64,000 nt of DNA, taken from assembly GCA_040386975.1 (NCBI GenBank), contig JAZKEO010000009.1, forward strand, positions 1 to 64,000, given 5' to 3'. A program made the translations under genes and the position numbers. Shown here piece by piece: positions 18,801 to 25,234 of the stretch. The notes beneath the pieces are model-generated. The model was not told the origin of the DNA, searched no databases, and saw only the letters and a list, made by a program, of their open reading frames with translations. How positions within the stretch are numbered: position 1 is the first letter of the stretch; each line of letters starts with the position of its first letter. The stretch is from M2408 sp040386975. Lineage in GTDB: Bacteria; Bacteroidota; Bacteroidia; Flavobacteriales_D; Crocinitomicaceae.

Positions 18801-20174
18801 ACGGTGAGAAATGTTTCAGGAACATACGTGATAAACGACGGAACATTATTGCCTGGTTTCAATCAAGAAACACGTTACTTCGGTTTCTCAAATGGATTCC
18901 AAGCACCAGTTGCTGGTTTCAATTTTGGAAAACAAGGCTACGATATTTATGGGAAAGAAAATGGATTTAACATCGCAAATGTGGCGGCTGAAAACAATTG
19001 GCTTGTACAGAATGCTGCTTTAAATCGTCAGCACACAATCACACATTCACAAAATATTTCTGGTAGAGCAACGCTTGAGCCAATGAAAGATTTAACCATT
19101 GAATTGAGTTTAAATCGTAATTATTCATTAAATTCTGCGGATTTCTTTCGTTGGAACGATGAGACAGCACGTTTTGAATCTCAAAGTAAAATGGAAACTG
19201 GAACCTTGACTTATTCAACTATTTCAATCAATTCTGCTTTCGTGAAAATTGGAAAAGAATACGAATCTCAAACATTTGATAATTTAAGAAGTAACCGTGA
19301 ACAAGTTTCAGGAGTATTAGGAAGATTAAATGAAAACTCAAAAGAATTGAGTAACAAATATTATTCTGGTTACGACGGTTCGCAACAAGAAGTTGTTATC
19401 GGAGCATTTTTAACTTCTTTCTCTGGAAGAGCAGTGAATGAGAAAAACATCAATCCATTTAGAAACATTCCTTTACCAAACTGGACAATCAATTACAACG
19501 GTTTGACGAAGTTTGAAAAAACGAAAAAAGTATTTAAAAATTTCGTTATCAAACACGGATATACTTCTACAGTAAGTGTTGCAGGCTTACAAACAAACTT
19601 AAATGCTTCTTTAGACGATGATGGAAATCCTGCTTCGGTGGATTTAAACAACAATTTCATTAGCGGACGACAAATGCAATCGATTTCTATTTCAGAGCGT
19701 TTTTCTCCTTTGATTGGTGTTGACGCAACATGGAATGTGAAAGGTCAAGGTTTGATTACCAAGTTTGAATTCAAAAAAGATAGAAATGCAACGTTGTCTT
19801 TAGCGAACAATCAATTGACTGAAATTTCAGGAAAAGAAATTGTGATTGGGACAGGTTACAAATTCTCGAAAGTGAAATTCAAGAAAATCAAAATGATGAG
19901 CAAATTTCCACCAAGTGACATCAACTTGCGTTTTGATTTTTCTTTCAGAGATAATTCTACAATTGTACGAAAAGTTGTTGAAAACACCAATCAAGCAACT
20001 GCTGGTCAACGTGTGATTTCAATCAAATCTTCTGCTGATTACAACATCGGACAAAATGTAACAATTCAATTGTATTACGACCAAGTGATTAACACACCAA
20101 AAATCGCAACGTCTTACCCAACAGGAAATACAAGTGCTGGAATTAAAATTAGATTGAATTTAGCTGGACTTTAA
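12855..20174 (+). CDS. sprA: T9SS outer-membrane translocon protein SprA
   Basis: Giant beta-barrel (36 strands in the Flavobacterium johnsoniae structure) that forms the type IX secretion pore and is needed for gliding. 2439 residues, the expected size. An N-terminal signal peptide (about residues 1-31, ending SYSHAQ) is followed by the SprA N-terminal plug and strand region (RNPSMMTMEEYMDYERRKSQ, RVTRFDFQQQMQINLVGQIG, DFEGSQSTIDLR). The C-terminus is a strand-rich barrel ending in IKIRLNLAGL. A 30-residue run of alternating Lys/Arg/Glu lies near residues 1935-1965, typical of a periplasmic loop. The start overlaps the ruvA stop by one base. This is the strongest lineage marker in the window. 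Confidence 0.97.
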   Translation: MQFRQKVKYNIIKKISISSILCLIFSYSHAQTPDSNEVVLPFPINNNIDPTQSNKQSFDLGDPSSVKQTIVYDPKTGTYIFKETYGSTGLNYRNPSMMTMEEYMDYERRKSQKDNWKDKIDEQTKENQPLIPGIKIPSKVFQNIFGSDEISIRPQGSVELTLGVNSSRYDNPILPVKQRRVTRFDFQQQMQINLVGQIGTRVKLNTSYNTQAAFDFDNISNLAWNGDEDNIVQKVELGNVNLPLNTSLIQGSQTLFGVKTQLKFGRLTIDGVMASSKGKRQEINIAGKAQVQNFEITADNYEANRHYFVNQYFVDAYDAAMAELPIVKSEINITKIEVWLTNRVNNTENTRNILAFSDLGEAKKEDLEGGPNVLTSSAFPDNEANNLYAWLSNQPQVRAFSSSVSALSAQNISPGPFQQATHYEKVENARKLSEQEFTYNPLLGFISLNQALNNDEVLAISYQYTYKGETYQVGEFSTDGIAGQDALILKLLKPTITKPKLKIWELMMKNVYSIGAYQLDKQGFRLDVLYNNPETSLPVNFFPYEGLDKDQLVTLVEMDKLNMNNQPFSDGLFDFAPMTFSGNRAENGGTINPKNGRVYFSTAEPFGKTLYNKMLAQGIPEITANTIAYTELYDSTKTAAQQIPSKNRFIFRGQYQSSISSDIPLNSLNVPQGAVTVTAGGSKLVEGTDFTVDYNLGRVKILNTGILESNTPIKISIESNSVFGFQSKSLLGTHLNYKFGKDFNVGATWMRMMERPVTQKVDIGSEPFKNNVLGLDIAFKKDLPFLTKLVDFLPVISTKAKSNISFTGELATLIPGVPRAISKEGVSYIDDFEGSQSTIDLRTSSAWRLASIPQGQSDLFPEATKKDLSSGFKRARTNWYLIDLLFYQNNNLTPQHIKDDPTMLSDSRMRLVQQQDIFPNLQQQVGTFTNIPILELAYYPKERGMYNYDTTNTVDKFGNFTNPENRWGGIMRSLSTNDFEQTNIEFIQFWVLDPFNEDAENVNPDASHNGGDLYFNLGNISEDALTDSRKSFENGLSLTGTGPNVDSTDWARVSTQQVVVNAFDTDPATRINQDLGLDGWNNDQEKTAFQNYVAWVQNNPTLNADVKAKMISDPSNDDFTFYRDDTYDSQTADILTRYKRFNGVQGNSPTTEMSDTMNADRYPTQATNMPDNEDINQDNNLSESESYFQYKVSLRPNDLEVGKNNITNIQTYQNGNKTERWIQFKVPLAEPQKVINGITDFRSIRFMRMFMKGFDEEVLLRFARLEFIRGEWRRYAHDLTSPGEVIQTDPNLTTFNIGAVNVEENSEREPVNYVIPPTIVREVDPSQVQQRQMNEQALLLEVCDLRDGDARAAYKNVQFDVRTYKKLKLFVHAEEFSKTKPLNNEDVTLFVRLGTDFTDNYYEYELPLSPTLWGASLDTDIWPEGNMVEIDFDNLLALKKKRNKITEDPNSSVTNSIEYVGTDPENDKRLLKVKGSPNLQGIRTIMIGIRNPRKTDDNPWGDDGLAKCGIFWVNELRLSDFQNGGGSAAVARMQVQAADFANVSMSGSYKGINWGSIESRVQERQRNEQINFDMNTNMQLGQFLGKRARLSLPFFYGYSVGIINPEYDPFNPDIKLKDYEDLADRRRRAQLGQDFNERKSYNFTNVRKERKEGAKAHFFDVSNFAVSYSYSEALRRDFNLDFDRTKLWKGGLTYNYSFTSKPIEPFKKVKFMQKSPWWALVRDMNLYLTPKNISFNNDLQRSYNERKIRNNLAPDYEFTPVYVKSFFWNRTYSFGYDITKNLKFTFNANNRALFDEANGKVDRKDDPLNYQLFKDSIRSQMSTFGKTTDYTHDYNFSYNVPFDKIPILNWVTANAKYSGTYNWQRGPLGQSEYGNVIQNSRVVNVSGQMNFVTLYNKIPFFKKVLDDGKQQRGGVTTKPKTSTLDKKPEIEKPESEMTAKELRKKKRKEKREERKKKREEEAEKKRKGKVHPVAGYLGRLVMTVRNVSGTYVINDGTLLPGFNQETRYFGFSNGFQAPVAGFNFGKQGYDIYGKENGFNIANVAAENNWLVQNAALNRQHTITHSQNISGRATLEPMKDLTIELSLNRNYSLNSADFFRWNDETARFESQSKMETGTLTYSTISINSAFVKIGKEYESQTFDNLRSNREQVSGVLGRLNENSKELSNKYYSGYDGSQQEVVIGAFLTSFSGRAVNEKNINPFRNIPLPNWTINYNGLTKFEKTKKVFKNFVIKHGYTSTVSVAGLQTNLNASLDDDGNPASVDLNNNFISGRQMQSISISERFSPLIGVDATWNVKGQGLITKFEFKKDRNATLSLANNQLTEISGKEIVIGTGYKFSKVKFKKIKMMSKFPPSDINLRFDFSFRDNSTIVRKVVENTNQATAGQRVISIKSSADYNIGQNVTIQLYYDQVINTPKIATSYPTGNTSAGIKIRLNLAGL

Positions 20175-20478
20175 TTAGACTTTAGACTTTAAGACAAAAG
20201 ACCGCTTCGCACCAAGACTAGATTTTCGTTAGTGACTTTGCGCTCTTTTCGATAAGAAAAGTATATTTTAAACCATTGATATTTCCAGTAAAAACCCTCC
20301 CAAAAATAATTTTGAACCACGGAGAGTAAGAGGAAATCTATAAAAAAAAAACAATGTTTTTTTGCAAAGTACTTTTAAATTCTCTGTTTCTCTTACTCTC
20401 CGTGGTTCAAAAAATAAATTAAATAATATTTGTTTGTATATATCTGATTATTTATTTCTTTGTAATAAAATTTAGAAT
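20175..20478. repeat. Intergenic stretch with a 23-bp perfect inverted repeat
   Basis: TTTTGAACCACGGAGAGTAA plus GAG (20310-20332) is the exact reverse complement of 20390-20412, separated by 57 AT-rich bases. Upstream (20175-20250) are AGAC-word repeats like those before ruvA and a TTAGTGACTTTGCG segment resembling the bcp-recA spacer. The rest shows no gene. It closes the sprA unit; the long stem has a T-poor 3' side, so terminator function is uncertain. Confidence 0.7.
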
Positions 20479-20919
20479 ATGAAGATAAGACTTGCCAAAC
20501 TTGGCGATGAAACTGGAATTTTTAACTTGATTTGCGACTTAGCAACATACGAACTTGCTCCCGAACAAGTAACAAACACTGCCCAAAATTTAGCCAAAGA
20601 TTTATTTGAAGACAAAATTTGTGATGCTTTAGTTGCAGAAGTTGACAATCATATCGTTGGATTTGCCCTGTGGTACACTTCTTATTCCACATGGAAAGGC
20701 AGATGTTTGTACCTCGAAGATTTTTACGTTTTACACGAATTTCGCTCCTTAAAAATTGGAAGTAAACTTTTCGATGAAGTAGTAGAAATTGCCAAAAAAC
20801 AAGGAGTTAAACGAATGGATTGGCAAGTATTGGAATGGAACGAACTCGCCTTGGATTTTTATAAACGAAAAAATGCTGTTTTGGATGCGGAATGGGTGAA
20901 CGGGAGGTTGTTTTTTTGA
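20479..20919 (+). CDS. GNAT acetyltransferase, diamine/thialysine type
   Basis: GCN5-related N-acetyltransferase of 146 residues. The N-terminus (MKIRLAKLGDETGIFNLICDLATYE), FALWYTSYSTWKGRCLYLEDFYV and the acetyl-CoA loop EFRSLKIGSKLF (consensus RxxGxG/A, slightly degenerate) resemble the spermidine/spermine or thialysine N-acetyltransferase subgroup, as does the ending LDFYKRKNAVLDAEW. It probably acetylates a small amine; the exact substrate cannot be read. This is the last ordinary gene before the palindrome-spaced array. Confidence 0.85.
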   Translation: MKIRLAKLGDETGIFNLICDLATYELAPEQVTNTAQNLAKDLFEDKICDALVAEVDNHIVGFALWYTSYSTWKGRCLYLEDFYVLHEFRSLKIGSKLFDEVVEIAKKQGVKRMDWQVLEWNELALDFYKRKNAVLDAEWVNGRLFF

Positions 20920-20927
20920 GAAATCAA

Positions 20928-20957
20928 TTTGATAGTTTGTGAAAAATAGTATATTTG
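20928..20957 (+). promoter_or_regulatory. Promoter ahead of the 21068 gene
   Basis: TTTG (20928-20931), 18-base spacer, TATATTTG (20950-20957). It sits just outside the palindrome that begins at 20966. Confidence 0.5.
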
Positions 20958-20965
20958 AGAAATAT

Positions 20966-21044
20966 CCGCTATTCTGTAGCGCCAATACACACCAAAATGG
21001 TATGATTAGCGATACAGAATAGCGGGTATATATAAGTTATACCC
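20966..21044. repeat. Inverted-repeat spacer 1 of the cassette-like array
   Basis: CCGCTATTCTGTA (20966-20978) is the exact reverse complement of TACAGAATAGCGG (21013-21025). A second small hairpin, GGGTATA (21024-21030) with TATACCC (21038-21044), overlaps its right end. The gene at 21068 follows. Confidence 0.7.
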
Positions 21045-21067
21045 AATTCCAACCATCACCAAACTGG

Positions 21068-21490
21068 ATGAAAATACTCGAAAAATATAATTTTTACATT
21101 GGCATTATTATTATTGCATTAGTTGGCATATTATTATCTAAGGTATTTTTCCTCGCCATTTCTATAATTAATACTATTCTTATGAAGCAGTCAGGTACAA
21201 CCACTCAACTCATTGTTACTTATCCTATCATGATTTTCATTTTGTTTCCTGCTTTTTTTATTTTAGCTGCAATTATATTATTCTTTTGCTTGAAATTGTT
21301 ATTTAAGGAAAACCCTTTAAAACAAATATTAATTGCTTATTCCGTGACAATAATATTCTATACTTTGTTTAGAGAGTTTTGGGGACAGGTTGGGTCGTAC
21401 AATATTTTATATTCGTTAATGCAAATATTAGTTTACGTAAGTTTTTCATTTGGTATTAGAATGATTTACTATAAATATTATGTGAAATAA
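21068..21490 (+). CDS. Small polytopic membrane protein, unknown
   Basis: I do not recognise this family. The 140 residues are mostly hydrophobic, with about four membrane helices: FYIGIIIIALVGILLSKVFF, YPIMIFILFPAFFILAAIIL running to about 85, ILIAYSVTIIFYTLF and ILYSLMQILVYVSFSFGIRM. Short basic ends (MKILEKY, YYKYYVK) flank them. No catalytic or transport motif is visible. It lies between two unrelated long palindromes and has no gene partner. Codon use is strongly AT-rich. Confidence 0.65.
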   Translation: MKILEKYNFYIGIIIIALVGILLSKVFFLAISIINTILMKQSGTTTQLIVTYPIMIFILFPAFFILAAIILFFCLKLLFKENPLKQILIAYSVTIIFYTLFREFWGQVGSYNILYSLMQILVYVSFSFGIRMIYYKYYVK

Positions 21491-21494
21491 ATGG

Positions 21495-21620
21495 GTATAA
21501 CATCACCTAAGCGACACCACCCTAACAGTTTCTAAAAAGAGAAGTGCATGAAAAGAAATATTTGCTATATTTGGCAGTGCTGTGAATGGGTGGCGTCGCC
21601 TAGGTGAAGACCGTTAGCAG
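21495..21620. repeat. Inverted-repeat spacer 2, attC-like
   Basis: Arms at 21502-21522 (starts ATCACCTAAGCGAC) and 21588-21608 (GGGTGGCGTCGCCTAGGTGA plus A) pair at 18 of 21 positions. TAAC (21498-21501) sits directly outside the left arm and GTTA (21613-21616) just outside the right. That outward TAAC...GTTA arrangement recalls the core sites of integron attC, though the flanking bases do not fit the RYYYAAC/GTTRRRY consensus. The loop contains a TATATTTG promoter-like element (21566-21573). Confidence 0.65.
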
Positions 21621-21659
21621 ATATACTAATTCGAAACGGAGACAAATCATAAAAAATAA

Positions 21660-22904
21660 ATGAAAAAACTTAAAACAATTTTCAACCTAATAGTTTTTGG
21701 AGCTATTTTCAGCTTTCATGCTAATGCTCAAGAATTAGAATGTCCTAGCGATTTAATTCACAAACAATTATTATTATCAAATCCACAATATTTTAATAAA
21801 AATCAAATACTTGAAAATGAAATTAAAAGTATTATAAATACATCGGAAAGTAAAATTGATACCAAATCAATTTATACAATTCCTATAGTTGTGCATGTTA
21901 TTCATTTAGGAGAAGCTGTTGGTGTTGGAACAAATATATCAAATCAACAAATAGATGACGCAGTTGTTGGTCTAAATAATCGCTGGAGGAATGTTGGTGG
22001 GACTGGAGTTGATCTTGAAATTCAATTTTGTTTAGCTAGCATAGATCCGAATGGTAATGCAACAACTGGAATAAATAGAGTAAACGGATCAAATATTACA
22101 AATTATGCAGCAAATGGAATAAGTCTTTTTTTTTCTAATTGCGATGCCCCTAGCGAACAAACAATTAAAGACTTAAGTAAATGGCCAGTTAGTGATTATT
22201 ATAACATCTGGGTTGTAAATAAGATATGTCAAGATTTTGGAGGATTTGTTGGTGCAGCGAGCTATCCAGATGGCAATCCATATGATGGTACGGTAATCAA
22301 ATATTCGTATATGACTTCTAGTAGTTCGATTTTAGCTCATGAATTAGGACATGGTTACAACTTGAGTCATACATTTAATGGAGATGACGGCAATGTTTCT
22401 TGCCCTTTAGATACTAATTGTAGCTCTAACGGAGATTTTGTTTGCGACACACCACCTCATAAGCAAGGAGATTGCGGCACGTCAAATCCATGTTCTACTA
22501 CAGGTTTGTGGAGCAATAGTTTAAATAATTATATGAGCTATTGTGGATCATTAAATCAATTTACACAAGGACAAAAGGATAGAATAAGAGCAACAGCTAT
22601 TATATTTCCAAGATTAAGTTTATTAAGTTCTCTAAGTTGTGCAAGTTTAGGAGTAATTGATTATAAATTAGATAAATTTAATATTTTTCCAAACCCATCA
22701 AAAAATATAATAACTATACAATTACCAAATAATATTGTTAGTGGAAATCTTCAAATTTTTAATTTAACTGGTGAAAGAATATTTGATACGGATATAATAA
22801 ATTCAACAACTGAAATAAATATAAGCCAATTTTCGAAAGGTATTTATACAATAAGATTTTCCGATAATGAAATGATAATTTTGAATAAATTAATAGTTGA
22901 TTGA
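21660..22904 (+). CDS. Secreted M43-type zinc metalloprotease with T9SS sorting domain
   Basis: Extracellular protease of the cytophagalysin/pappalysin (M43) family, 414 residues. Signal peptide MKKLKTIFNLIVFGAIFSFHANA, a short propeptide-like stretch, then IPIVVHVIHLGEAVGVGTNIS, the usual start of the catalytic domain. The zinc site is HELGHGYNLSH (His227, His231, His237, Glu228 as base), with Asn in place of the common Gly of HExxHxxGxxH. The Met-turn is NYMSYCG, and paired cysteines (VCDTPP, CGTSNPCS) fit the family. The last 75 residues are a type A T9SS domain (FNIFPNPSKN...GIYTIRF...KLIVD). It is the only clearly enzymatic member of the array. Confidence 0.88.
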   Translation: MKKLKTIFNLIVFGAIFSFHANAQELECPSDLIHKQLLLSNPQYFNKNQILENEIKSIINTSESKIDTKSIYTIPIVVHVIHLGEAVGVGTNISNQQIDDAVVGLNNRWRNVGGTGVDLEIQFCLASIDPNGNATTGINRVNGSNITNYAANGISLFFSNCDAPSEQTIKDLSKWPVSDYYNIWVVNKICQDFGGFVGAASYPDGNPYDGTVIKYSYMTSSSSILAHELGHGYNLSHTFNGDDGNVSCPLDTNCSSNGDFVCDTPPHKQGDCGTSNPCSTTGLWSNSLNNYMSYCGSLNQFTQGQKDRIRATAIIFPRLSLLSSLSCASLGVIDYKLDKFNIFPNPSKNIITIQLPNNIVSGNLQIFNLTGERIFDTDIINSTTEINISQFSKGIYTIRFSDNEMIILNKLIVD

Positions 22905-22920
22905 AAAAGTACATCTCCCA

Positions 22921-23041
22921 ACAACGGTTATAAACTATTGCTCGTTTTGTGCTAGTAGAAAATAAATCGTTCCAAAAGTCGCAACAGATTTATAGCTGCA
23001 AAACGTTACAAGCAAGCACAAAACGACAGAAAATAAAAACA
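22921..23041. repeat. Inverted-repeat spacer 3 of the array
   Basis: Two crossing complementary pairs: TTATAAACTATTGC (22928-22941) with GCAACAGATTTATAG (22981-22995, imperfect), and TCGTTTTGTGCT (22942-22953) with AGCACAAAACGA (23015-23026, exact). The order A-B-A'-B' cannot fold as one simple hairpin. Its right end (GCAAGCACAAAACGACAGAA) recurs in altered form at 23944-23966. Confidence 0.6.
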
Positions 23042-23470
23042 ATGACAAAAATATATTTCACTATAGCCTTAGTAACAGTTCTTTTGTTAAGTTTTAATAA
23101 CACCGTTCCTTCAAGTTATGAAATTCACTATAATAAAGGACTAACAGACAGCATTGTTTTTGTTAATTACAACATCAGTTCAGATAGTTCCTGTAATTTT
23201 TACATGGATTATCAATTGTTTATGACCCGGTTTAAAGAGAATAATTACGAAAAAGTCTATCAATACCACTGTTCACATCTACCTACTGATGACACCATTA
23301 ATTATGCGAACTATCGGAGAAAAGAATTTTACCATAATAACAACCCCGATGATGCGGAATATTATCAATCCGGTAGCTCATCGAATGAACAAACTGGTAA
23401 TGGTTCATTAAAACCAACAAATTCGGCTATTCAACCGACAAGACCCTATAATTATAGAAAACCCAAATAA
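23042..23470 (+). CDS. Small exported protein, unknown
   Basis: Not a family I recognise. 142 residues from the ATG at 23042. The N-terminus (MTKIYFTIALVTVLLLSFNNT) is a signal peptide or signal anchor. The mature part is polar, Asn/Tyr/Ser-rich, with two cysteines (SSCNFY, YHCSH) and a disordered C-terminus (SGSSSNEQTGNGSLKPTNS). The frame is open upstream to 22949, but that extension is translated spacer repeat and should not be annotated as protein. The next gene starts 13 bases after its stop, suggesting a two-gene unit. Confidence 0.6.
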   Translation: MTKIYFTIALVTVLLLSFNNTVPSSYEIHYNKGLTDSIVFVNYNISSDSSCNFYMDYQLFMTRFKENNYEKVYQYHCSHLPTDDTINYANYRRKEFYHNNNPDDAEYYQSGSSSNEQTGNGSLKPTNSAIQPTRPYNYRKPK

Positions 23471-23483
23471 AAACACGAAAATT

Positions 23484-23900
23484 ATGAACGGATTATTTTA
23501 TCACAATGAAATAAAGGTAGACAGCACTTCTACAACTCTCAGCTTGTTGCGTTTTTACGAAAACGGGTATGTGATATTCAAAAAAATTACGGGTGATAAA
23601 GAATACTTCGCAAAACAACTAAAAACATTCTCTATGACAGGACATGTTGTTAATGGAGAACCTGAATACACTTTTTGCGGAGCATTTGAAGATTTTGAAA
23701 ACGACACTATTTCCTTTAAAGTTGAAAATGAAATACATGACCCTTCAAACACTTGGGCGGTAAAGGATCTTTTAAGTTTCAAAGGAAAAGTAGTGAGCGA
23801 AACAGAGCTACTGTTGAAGTCTGTGAGTAAGGCAACAAAATTTGAGCTTGAAAATAAGTACTTAAAAACAACAGACCAAGACTTGTTAAACGAACTATAG
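23484..23900 (+). CDS. Hypothetical protein, beta-rich
   Basis: 138 residues, no family recognised. Short alternating hydrophobic/polar segments with aromatic turns (SLLRFYENGYVIFKKITG, SMTGHVVNGEPEYTFCGAFE, DTISFKVENE, LLSFKGKVVSETELLLKSV) suggest a small beta-sandwich or lipocalin-like fold. No signal peptide, so cytoplasmic if expressed. It follows the exported 142-residue protein by 13 bases, and spacer 4 follows it. No catalytic motif is visible. Confidence 0.6.
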   Translation: MNGLFYHNEIKVDSTSTTLSLLRFYENGYVIFKKITGDKEYFAKQLKTFSMTGHVVNGEPEYTFCGAFEDFENDTISFKVENEIHDPSNTWAVKDLLSFKGKVVSETELLLKSVSKATKFELENKYLKTTDQDLLNEL

Positions 23901-23982
23901 ACAAAACGTCTGCAGATAATACGTGCTTAGCGAAACCTTTCAGGCAAGTGTAAAACGACAAACAGAAACAATAAAATACAAA
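23901..23982. repeat. Spacer 4 of the array, partial copy of spacer 3
   Basis: GGCAAGTGTAAAACGACA (23943-23960) corresponds to GCAAGCACAAAACGACA in spacer 3, and both are followed by an A-rich run and the next gene's ATG. The left part (AACGTCTGCAGATAATACGT) contains a short CTGCAG palindrome. Translating this repeat produces a false N-terminal extension of the next gene. Confidence 0.5.
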
Positions 23983-24552
23983 ATGGCTGTATCAATATGT
24001 GCATTTAACTCAACAGAATTAAATAATCAAGAATTAATTGACGATGGATTGAATCTGTTTGTAGAATGGGAACTGAGCGATATGTTCAGTGATTTGTTAC
24101 TTAGTAGAGAAGTTGCAATGAATAATGAACAGGGAGAATTAGACCAAATTGCCTCTCTTTTAAAGATTGACATTGAAGCTATCTACACTATGAGTAATTA
24201 TTGGGATAAAGAGCAAGAGATAGAACATTTATCGAGACACAACAACGAAGATGATAGGGCCAAACAATTAGAAATAATTCAAGAAAATAATTTCAATTTA
24301 ATTGGAAATATTGATACAGTTTATGAAACAATTCTTTCGCTAGAAAGGGAAATTGTAAAAGAAGAGGATTTAAAGTTCTTACTAAAAAAATACAATCCAG
24401 GCTTTTATGATGATTATGATTATTTTTTAAAAGAACGTAAACCTTATCAACTTAACCTTCTAATGGATCTTTCAAAAATCAAAGAATTCATTGAATTTGT
24501 AAAGCCTTTAGATGCTGATACCGTTTACTTTAAATTTAAAACGATTATTTAA
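23983..24552 (+). CDS. Hypothetical cytoplasmic protein
   Basis: 189 residues from the ATG at 23983 (MAVSICAFNSTELNNQ). The frame extends upstream to 23923 only through spacer repeat. The protein is acidic and largely helical (LIDDGLNLFVEWELSDMFSD, RAKQLEIIQENNFNLIGNID, TVYETILSLEREIVKEEDLK), with a DDYDYFLKERKPYQL segment near the end. No signal peptide, membrane helix or known motif. It is probably an array cargo gene of unknown purpose; an immunity or small regulatory protein would fit its composition, but nothing proves it. Confidence 0.6.
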   Translation: MAVSICAFNSTELNNQELIDDGLNLFVEWELSDMFSDLLLSREVAMNNEQGELDQIASLLKIDIEAIYTMSNYWDKEQEIEHLSRHNNEDDRAKQLEIIQENNFNLIGNIDTVYETILSLEREIVKEEDLKFLLKKYNPGFYDDYDYFLKERKPYQLNLLMDLSKIKEFIEFVKPLDADTVYFKFKTII

Positions 24553-24653
24553 TTGCATCATGTGAACTTGGGGAGTCGGCATAAGCGACAATGACACCAG
24601 ATGATAAAAATACTTAATCGTAATTTAAACAAAAAAATATACCTCCAATAAAA
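24553..24653. repeat. Spacer 5 of the array, weak inverted repeat
   Basis: Contains GTCGGCATAAGCGAC, a small inverted repeat. ATAAGCGACA and the following ACACCA resemble the left arm of spacer 2 (CTAAGCGACACCACC). It is the most degenerate of the spacers. Confidence 0.35.
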
Positions 24654-25220
24654 ATGAATCGACCTGAAAAAATAGACTTATTTGATTTATCAGACAAAAT
24701 TTTACAGAAGTTAAATTGTGAAGGAAAATTTAAATTGTCTCATTACGACTTTTCACTAAAATTTAGAAGAGAGATAGATTATCCATCTGACAAATTTAAT
24801 ATTCATTTAATTTTGTTTTCTCAGGAATTAGCTGTAAGTTATTATACCACAGAGTATAACACGATTGATAAAATCATCCAAATACTTTTTGTTCATTTAT
24901 TAGATGACTTAGGTTTTGAAACAATTGAAGATGCAATTACATCAACAAAAAGGAATAATCTTAACGAAATTTATATGGAAACGATTAATGAAATAAACTC
25001 CATTTTGATCTCAAATGGCTTGGTTAATTTCCATATCATGATTGATGAACAATATCCTTATCGAAAAGTTGATGAAAAAGGTTTACCAATTCATGAACTC
25101 AACATATTTACAGAGGATAAAAAAATGGATATTAAAATTGAAGTAAATAATAATTATAGTGGTTTCAATGAAAAAAAAGAAATAATTGAGAAACTGAAAT
25201 CAGAATTAAAAATTGCATAA
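24654..25220 (+). CDS. Hypothetical cytoplasmic protein
   Basis: 188 residues, family not recognised. No signal or membrane segment. Predicted mixed alpha/beta from composition: LSDKILQKLNCEGKFKLSHY, IHLILFSQELAVSYYTTEYN, KIIQILFVHLLDDLGFETIE, and NFHIMIDEQYPYRKVDEKGLP. The C-terminal helix is charged (KEIIEKLKSELKIA). The flavoprotein gene follows after 14 bases, so it may be the first gene of the run that continues to 27345. Confidence 0.6.
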   Translation: MNRPEKIDLFDLSDKILQKLNCEGKFKLSHYDFSLKFRREIDYPSDKFNIHLILFSQELAVSYYTTEYNTIDKIIQILFVHLLDDLGFETIEDAITSTKRNNLNEIYMETINEINSILISNGLVNFHIMIDEQYPYRKVDEKGLPIHELNIFTEDKKMDIKIEVNNNYSGFNEKKEIIEKLKSELKIA

Positions 25221-25234
25221 CAAGACATCAAAAA

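Noticed and set aside
22949..23041. 31-residue N-terminal extension of the exported 142-residue protein
   Set aside because: It is translated spacer repeat; the ATG at 23042 gives a clean signal peptide.
23923..23982. 20-residue N-terminal extension of the 189-residue hypothetical
   Set aside because: Same repeat-derived cause; the true ATG is 23983.
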